64,000 bases of DNA from Enoplolaimus lenunculus (Eukaryota > Nematoda > Enoplea > Enoplida > Thoracostomopsidae). The stretch covers positions 1-64,000 of the forward strand of contig JASANG010001819.1 in the NCBI GenBank assembly GCA_030248215.1, given 5' to 3'. Below the pieces are notes generated by a model. It ran no database searches and had not been told where the DNA came from. It worked only from the letters and a program-made list of their open reading frames with translations. Each line of letters opens with the position of its first letter. Position 1 is the first letter of the stretch. This document shows positions 53,901-62,900 of the stretch, piece by piece. The translations under genes and the position numbers were made by a program.

Positions 53901-56900
53901 ATTGATGAACGAAAGTATTTCCAACACCCTAACCTTCTATTTGACCTTTACGTAAATGAATCCCGTTCGCCGCAACTCTCGCAAAATGCCATTCTTAGCA
54001 GCAGGGGACAATTCAGCCCTCTCAACAAAAATTTTAGCGTCGCTTGTAAGTCATGTAAAATCCTAGTATGCTTCTGCTGAACTTTCGCCAAACGACTTGA
54101 AGACGGTTACTTACGGCCCTGCGAGACACTTACCTTTAATGACCAGTCCGGCTTCAGACTCGACTTTACCAGCTTCATTTGCAGCAACTACGCGATATTT
54201 GCCGGTATCTGCAACCTTAGAGTCAGCAATAATCAACTGACACTTGGTGTCTGACAGTTTTTCAATTCGAATTCGCTTTCCGTCGGGTTTCAGTTCAGAA
54301 TTGTCTTTGAACCTAGAATTTAAAATTTAGATTGCAACAAATGCATCATGCAACTGTACTCGATCAGGAAATGGATTCGTTTCAGACTTCCCAGCCGAAA
54401 ACCAGGGTCGAAAATAATCGCAGAGGAAGAAGCTCCTATTACAAATTTGATACCTCAAGACCACTGCGTCAATTGAGTCCTTTAGAACATCGGGTACACT
54501 TGCCCACCACAGAGCAGACCAATCAACGCTGCCTTTAGCGGTGTATAAGTAGCCTAAACATTGTTAGTTTGGACAGGAACCGGAACTTCAGATCTTTCAA
54601 CTAAGCAGCTGGAAAAGCGGGTTATTTGTAGTTTCGAACTGGTAACCTACGAATCCTTGCGCAGACGCTATACCACTACGCCATCTAGCCTGCCTCTCCA
54701 ACTGCTTGTATCGTTGACGACCGTATGCTGTCGGCTAGCATACATACATTGCACTGCGCCATACTGCAAGTGCACATAATGTACCAGCATGTCTCACTTG
54801 CTTACAAACATATTCCCAAGCCTAATCCTCAACGTGAAGAATAAGTCAAAGACTAAGTCTAAACAAAAATGTTACTTTAAAGTGCAGTTGAACGCGAAAA
54901 ACGAAACGCCTCTAAAACGTGGGCTGAACAAACGCATTAATCTACATTTGTGCAACCGTATACGTATACGGTGCAATATCTGCAAACCAGGGTGCAACCG
55001 GAATTCCGGTTCCGGTTCCGGCATTTTTCTCACCTTCCGGTTCCGGTAAATTTTTACCGGATTTAAAAATTCCGGTGTTATAATTTGGCCGTTTTTTAAC
55101 TTTGCTAATTTTTAAGAATCTCTTTTGAACGCCACTTGTACTCCGAATATAAGCCATTGATGGTGGATTTCACTTCAGTCGATGATGAAATTCTAAAATA
55201 CAACAAATAAAATAAATACCTATGTTCGACTAAGGTTATTTCACAAATAATAGAGCAAAAAAAGATTAAAATGAAAGTTTTGGTGAAATGCATTTTTTAC
55301 TTTCCGGTTCCGGTAATATTTTCAAATTCCGGTTCCGGTAAACTGTAATTTCAGTTGCACCCTGCTGCAAACTCGTACCATTTAATTTCGTCAACTTTTC
55401 CTTCAAACTCGGCAATCATTTTAACATCTTCGCCTTCTGTGCCAGAAGCATCTTTGAGGCCCAGTTTGACCTTTGGTTTTTCAATACTTGGTTTAGCGGC
55501 TGAAAAAATACCCAAAAATGGCGTGTTATTCGTTTAGAACTAAGTTTTTTAATTTTATATAATTTTTCAATTTTAAAATGTTTTAGGTTACAATTCAAAA
55601 GCATTATTTCAAATATTTACAGCACCAAAATCTTTAAACAATGAAGAACATCAAACAATTTTATTGTCGTTGAGTTTGTTCTGTTATTTGCTAAACATAA
55701 GAATTATAAGCGTGACAAATTAGCTACAACAATGCTCAAACTATGTCTTACGAACGTTCCAGCTTTAATAGTATAGATTTAACAAAGTTATTCAATTTAT
55801 AATTTCAGCATGATTTTTGCCATAATTTTTGCAGTTGAACGCTGCAAAACAAAAATCTTTAAAAATTAGTAATTTTAATGATTATAAAAACAGATTTTGC
55901 ATCACAAATTTGTGACCACGTTAATTTTTAGCAATAAATATAAAACTGTTTTAAAAGTGAAATTTGTATAAGTTTGTCAGCTCGGTGTTTAGGCAGTTTA
56001 ATGTCAACTACATCCGATCTTCTGAACTTCAAAGAAACCTAATTTTATCGACTTTTGTGGGTGAACAAAAGTCTGCCAAATTAATAACCAATCGAGCTTT
56101 ACCTGTAATTTCAACGTCAGCTTTTGATTCGGCGACCCCACCTTCATTAGTTGCGACCACGCGATAACTGCCAGTATCCCCGGTCTGAGATGGCGCAATG
56201 GTAAGCTGATACTTGACATCGGACAACTTCTCAATCTTCAGCCTTTTGTCGGCACCTGTATTTAACTCTTGATCGCCTTTGTACCTGAAATTATAGCGCC
56301 AAAATTCACTAGTTTATAAGCCACATATATAGCTATCGTACGCTTGAAATAAAAAAAAAATTATTTAAACGACTGAAAAGCAAAGAGCAGACTATTTAAG
56401 CTTTTATCAGCGGCACGTCGGTTCGAGTCCTGCGCAGTTCGCTTACCATAAACCTGACGCAAATTAAACCATTAGTTAAAAGCCCACAAACATTTTCGTT
56501 GTAAACATTGGCGCTGACAGGTGTGCAGGCTAATTTAAAATATGTTTGAAGGATCAGCCCATCGGTTTGGGTGGACGTAGACTTTTGAGGTATCTGGTTC
56601 GGCTAGTTGTTTTATCTGGTAGTTTTTAGGATACTGGAAAATTTGAATATATTCCTGGTTTTGAGTGGCATCAAGATAGCTTGGCAAGAAGGTAGTAGGC
56701 TAGTTTTGATAAAGAGATACGTGTGCAGTTTTGTTTTGGTTCTGTTGACGTGTGCATAATAAAAGGCTATTAAGTTTTGGCTAATTGGCGATGTTAGCGG
56801 CGCGCTATTGTAACAGGTTTCCAAGGCTGCAGCTACACTGCATGGTTGACGTACACCATATGGTTTCAATAGGAATTTAAATCGAAAATAGTATATTTTT

Positions 56901-59900
56901 TAAATCTGGACGCGCTAACTTTAGCGGTACCATTTTTAGTGCTGCAGGACCAAAAGTTCAAAGGTTATGGCCGTTTATATTTTAACTTTTTGTCTTCTAT
57001 ATTCAATATACACAACCGCATGCCAAATTTGTACAACAAATAAATCTAACAAAGCAGTGGTTTTACGCATATTTCACTAAAACTTTGGCAAAATCTGCGT
57101 GTGTGTGTGTTAGCACTATGCTTTCGAGGCTATAACTTTGAACCATTCGGACCAGCAGGTATAAAAATGTCGTTAAACGCAACTCGTTCAAATGTATAGG
57201 ATACGCCACTATTCACTTAAATCCTATGAAATGATGAAACATTTTCTAAGCACATTCTCAGACAACAGCACTTGCTAGGCGTTCCCAAAACAATTTATCA
57301 ACATTAGAGTGGAAATAACTCCTAGGATAAAAATTTGCCACTACATCAGCGTATGTAAAGTTTTATTAAACAAACTAAACTGGGTATGCAGACTTCTACA
57401 AAATTCTAACATTCAAGAACTTTATTACTTACCATTTTATGTCGTTTGGTTTTCCATCAACCTCCAGGATCAGCTTAATTTCACATCCTTCTTGTCCAGT
57501 AAACGCCTTAAGTCCAACCTTGACTGTTGGTCCGGCAGGTTTAACTGGTTTCGGTGCTGGAATTGAATGCATGACATAATAATAAAACATTAGCGTTGTG
57601 CTCAGAATGGGACCGGATATTTGGTTCCGATTTAATGTACCGGTAAAATCGATATCCGGTTCCGGTATCTGGTAGAAGATATTTACGGTTGTGGTCACGA
57701 ATACTATAAAGCTGGTTTTGACAAGTGGTCACATTTAACATTTGCTGCGATTAGTTTTTTCGAGCAAATAACTATTAAAGCTTTTACCCACCAAACACAA
57801 AGAAGAATCCAAGTTGACAATTAATTTTAATTCAGTAAAAATATACATTTGCGTCACTCAATTACGTTCTACAGTGCTTACATTTGTATGCTATATTTGG
57901 GTTGTATCCGGTTTCGGTGAAAAATTCAATATCCAGCCCTGGTTTTGGTATACCTAAATACGGCAAATTAATATCCGGTCGCACTCTGGTGATCTCAACA
58001 CTATTTTAGCAATCTCATGTCGTTCTGTGCGTGAATGATATACAGCCAAAATTGGAATATCACGCACGTATAAATGTGTAAAAACCATAAATTGGATATT
58101 AAATACTATGAAAAACGGCGAACAACAAAATATTTGGCACTAAAGCCAAGCGTAGGAATTACGCTTTGAACAAAATGCGAAAACAAAACTGTACATCATT
58201 TTTGTGGCGGATCCACGGTGGGGATAGAGGATGTATACACACATCGGCGTTGTCGTGACGAAAATATGGGAACGTTTCATCTGAACCGCAGAATGTGTTT
58301 TCAATCGAAATCAATTGAAATATATAGCAATTTTACAACAGAAATTAAAAATTTCCACGTTCGGCGGAATTGTTCGCTCTAAAAATGTCGAAAAATTTGC
58401 TCAAAACGTGCTCTAAAACGGCAAAATTTGAAATACAAAACGCGGTTTCCCGCACGGGAAAATTTTGGATCCGCCACTGCAACAACGCTAATACAATACA
58501 GTGGATCGCCCGTACAGAGAAAAATGACATTAAATTGTATATTTTGTGCTATTGACTTTGTTGACCTTAAGTACACTTTTCAAAACTATAAAATTTATTT
58601 TAATGTATGAATTCAAATTTTACATTTTAGATTAAGAAACTTTGCATATCACAGTCGAATTCCGCTGTTTTATATAAATTGTAACACTTCAGAACCGAAA
58701 CCAGAAACTGCCAAACACAATCTTTCAAACGACAATAAACAATTTACCTTCAACGGTTACAGTAGCTTTCGAAGTTGCCGACCCCGCTTCGTTGCTGACG
58801 CAACACTCATACGTGCCAGCATCGGATTCAGTTGCTTTCGAGATTGTAACACCAATTTCACCTGTGTCGTCAGATGCTCGTGATGTGACGTTGCCGGCAG
58901 ATCCTGGGATCGCAACTTCGACACCGTCTTTTGTCCTGGAATGTCACCAGTTAGTGACTTCAAGAACTTGTATAAATACTGCATTTAAAACTTAGAATGC
59001 TAACCGATTAGACCCGTTCTTTTGGAAGGTATGTTGTTAAATTTGCACTGCCAAAAATGGTGAGTCAAATTGACTCTCTCGGAAATAGGCTTTTCCTGAC
59101 TACGTCAGCTGAGTCAAAATTCGACTCCGCCAGAGTCAAATTCGATCCACCGAATCGCTCAGCGAGTCGAATTTGACTATGGCGGAGTCGAATTTGACTC
59201 AGTTTATGTAGTCAGGAAAAGCCTATTTCGGAGAGAGTCAGTTTGAATCACCATTTTTTACAGTGCAACGTTTATTTAGAATTTCTTATTAAAGTTGGTT
59301 AGCTGGTGTGTAAACGCAAAAAAAATTGTTTTACACTTTAAACCATAGTTAAATGGGCGCACGTATAGAGCAGGGGTGGACCGTGTTTCTGCAGGACTAC
59401 AATAGTGCAAGTTTTAGCTATAGACTATTTTTTGCATTGGCAAATGTTTAATATAAAACAATGGTTTCCATCCCTGTTTAGAAAGCACGGCCCCGGTGGC
59501 CCCCTTGTAACCAAAATTACTTACCATTTGACTTCCGGAAACGGTTCACCCGAAACTTTTGCGGTTAATTCACAGTCTTCGCCAACTTTCAACGATTTAT
59601 CACTGAGTTTTCGTTTGAATTCAGGTTGGATAACTTTGATTTCTGCAATTATTTCTGCCTTAAGGCTCAATCTACATTATGACCCATTAGGCCCATAGCC
59701 AGCTCAATTTGCTACGTGGCTAAAAAATTTTCAGGAGGGGCATATAAGGGTATTTGTTGACTTGCAAGCAAGTTTGAAAGTTTTCCACTGGGGGGAGATG
59801 GGCAACATTTTTCCAAGACGGACGGCGGCAGAGCCTTCCCCCTTGGTCACGGGCCAATCTCCAATCATGAGCCACTCAGACACCTGACACATAAAAGATA

Positions 59901-62900
59901 AATTTCGTTTAGCATTGTTTGCCGTAATACATACCGTTGCGAGTGTTGTATTTGTGTGTATATATTAACGTTCTGCATTTTGACATCGGCCGCGTGGCCC
60001 AATGGATACGGTGTCGGAGTTCGAATACGAAGGTTGCTAGTTCGAGTTCAGTCGTGGTCAGTTACTTTTAGTTGCTCTTTAGACAAAATCGGAAAATCCA
60101 AATATCGAGAGAAAAATTAACTAAATATGAAAAATTAAGAACGGCAACTTTCATGGTTGACGGAAAACTTAAAACCCTGTGTAATTTATCGGTTAAAAAT
60201 GTCAAATTAAGCCAAGTTGACCGCATAGAAACCTTGAAATAAGTATAAGTAAAAAGTTATGGTCCACCATTTTAAGTTAATATTTTACAATTTCACATAG
60301 TCGCTCGGTGGTAGACATGGCGTAGACGTATTTTAGACCCTCGTAGGAACTAGCAACTATAGGCTTACAATTTGTGAGCCCATGTAAAAATCAAAGGCGG
60401 AACGCTTTTCTATGGGACTAGAATAGAGCAAGCTAATGCTGTAGACTAATTTTTTGCGTATACTTAGGCTTAGGCTTAGGTTCAGGCTTAGGTAAGAGCT
60501 CAATCCTACGTTTAGGCTTAGGCTTAGGAGTATGCTTATACTACTCTTACGACCCTGTTTTATACATGACCAAATTTTGAAATAAAATTTATCAAAGACA
60601 ATTCAGCGATTTTCTCAACGCGCTTAAAATGGGACCCAGTGTACAACGCCGGCACGATTTGTGTTATGAATGGTGATTTGTCCAACCTTGAATGAAATGT
60701 TGGCGACGACAGGGCTGATTAATCAGCCACTCTGAGGTTCGAACGATTTGATAAAGGCTTAACATACTTCAAAATATTCAGGCGGGCTGGTGAATAGTCC
60801 TTCCGCGTGGACAAATTTTGCCATCCTTTCTGAAAAAGTTTCAACCTCACTACTGCACTGACTCAAATATGAAGGGGTACTAATATATATTGTTTCTCCA
60901 GAGGAGACCCCTGTTATTCGGGTACCGGACTGATATTTTTCTTAATTCACCAAACGTTAGTTGGACCCAGCAACTTTCTTTTCTATGTTCTTTCTTTTAG
61001 CCATAACTGAACGGCTTAAAAGCATTTTTGTTGATTATCATTCAGATTAATGATTTTCTGTATTTAATACAATTTATTCGGGTTGTATGAGTGTCGAGTA
61101 CATATCTGAGCAGTCTATGCTATTCTTCTGATTTGGTCTCTTTCCTGAACTCTAATTAAGATTTTTGTACTCTATGCACTAACGCACTCTTATTAGAGAT
61201 AGGGATACGCATTCCTATTGATTGGGGCTCAAAATGGGGACACCTCTTATTACCCCTTATTATTGTGGTAACCATAGAAGTAGGAAATGTCAAATCCTTG
61301 GATTCTCTCCTTAAAAAGTTTTAGCCGTCATAGCATGTTGAGCTGGCTACGTACCTGTATAAAAGTGTTCAAATTCTGAATCTACAAATGGCCATAGATA
61401 CACACACATATATCAGTGAATTATGTTGCAAAGATATACCTTCAACAGTGAGTTTAGCTTGCGTTTGCACTGTGTCGCCTTCAAATGTTGCAGCACAGGT
61501 GTACATTCCTACATCCGTCGACGTTGCAGACATTACTGTTAGACAACAACTACCGTCTCCGCCAACAGCCTGAATTTCGATGTGATTTGAAGATATAATT
61601 TCAGTGTCGTTTTTGTACCTGAATTGAAACGGTACAAATGGAAATAATAACTTTATAAACATAAATATAAAAACTATATACCTGTTAATGTCAATATTAA
61701 TGGTTTAACTTTGCGCAATGCGGAAAAGCGATAGCAAATGCATAAAAATCTGTATGCAAATTTTCTAATTATTGAATAATCCCATCTATGTGCTCCGAAA
61801 GTATTGTAAACACAGTATGCTCTTAACTTGCTCAAAATACGTAGGTGAGGTGTTCCAGCTTCAATTAAATAGGTAATAGAAAAATTCAATGCATTTCAGT
61901 CAGATATATCACGGCGATTAGTAAATGAAAAATGTTGCGAATCACAAAACTGTTTCAATCACAGTACTAATCGTAGTTAAACTTATGCAGAGTTTACAAT
62001 AAGGTTTGACACGGTGATGTAAAACAGAATAAGTTTGAAATTAAGATTTTGAACAATTTTCTATTCCGGGTTATTGAATCCTAATTGTATACGTAGTCGC
62101 GGAAAAATTTAATCAGTTTGCAAACTGACTTTTAATTACATTACAACTATTTAATTCAATTCCAGACTACGTAACATTTTACTATAAAATTGTACAAAAC
62201 TTTATAAAATCCAAAAGTTTTTAATTGCAATTTTAAAACAGCAATAATTAATGGTGTAATTAAACAATGGTTACTGTTTACGCTTTCAAATATATTTTCC
62301 ATTCGAGACTACGTTACATTGAATATAATTCCATTCCTGACTACTTACGTCATTATTAAAATTCACTTCAGACTACGTCGACATTACCTAAACTCCATTC
62401 CAGACTACGTAAACGTTACACACATTCATTTCCTCACACCGTTAATTATATTTTAGTTTAAGTTGAGACAAACTGAAAATTGATTAAACTTATATTGAAA
62501 TAACGGATATTGAATAAAAATAAAACTACCATTCCTAAATTTTTGAAACAAAACTGCTATTCAAGCCAATCGCTAATTGGTCTAAGCAAATTGCAATAAT
62601 TATAAGCTAATAACAATTTAGCCTTGGACCACTGGCATTTCTTTATGCTGCGCTTAGCTGGTGGAACTGATATGATTCTAAATATATGCCGTTGGTTGTA
62701 TGCAGAATTGTTGTTACTCTGAATAGTGACTTGGCTAACGCCATTTAGAAATTAAATGCTTACCATTTGACGGATGGTTTCTTTCCAGCCGGCATACTAA
62801 TTTTACACGTCATAGTTACGGTTTCGCCTTGTTTGATATGAACATTTTTCAACGGAACCACGAACGAGAGTTTTTCTTTCTTTTCTGTTTCAACTGTAAT

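Noticed and set aside
56395-56450. tRNA gene suggested by GGTTCGAGTCC
   Set aside because: Only a B-box-like piece; no A box, stems or anticodon arm can be built around it.
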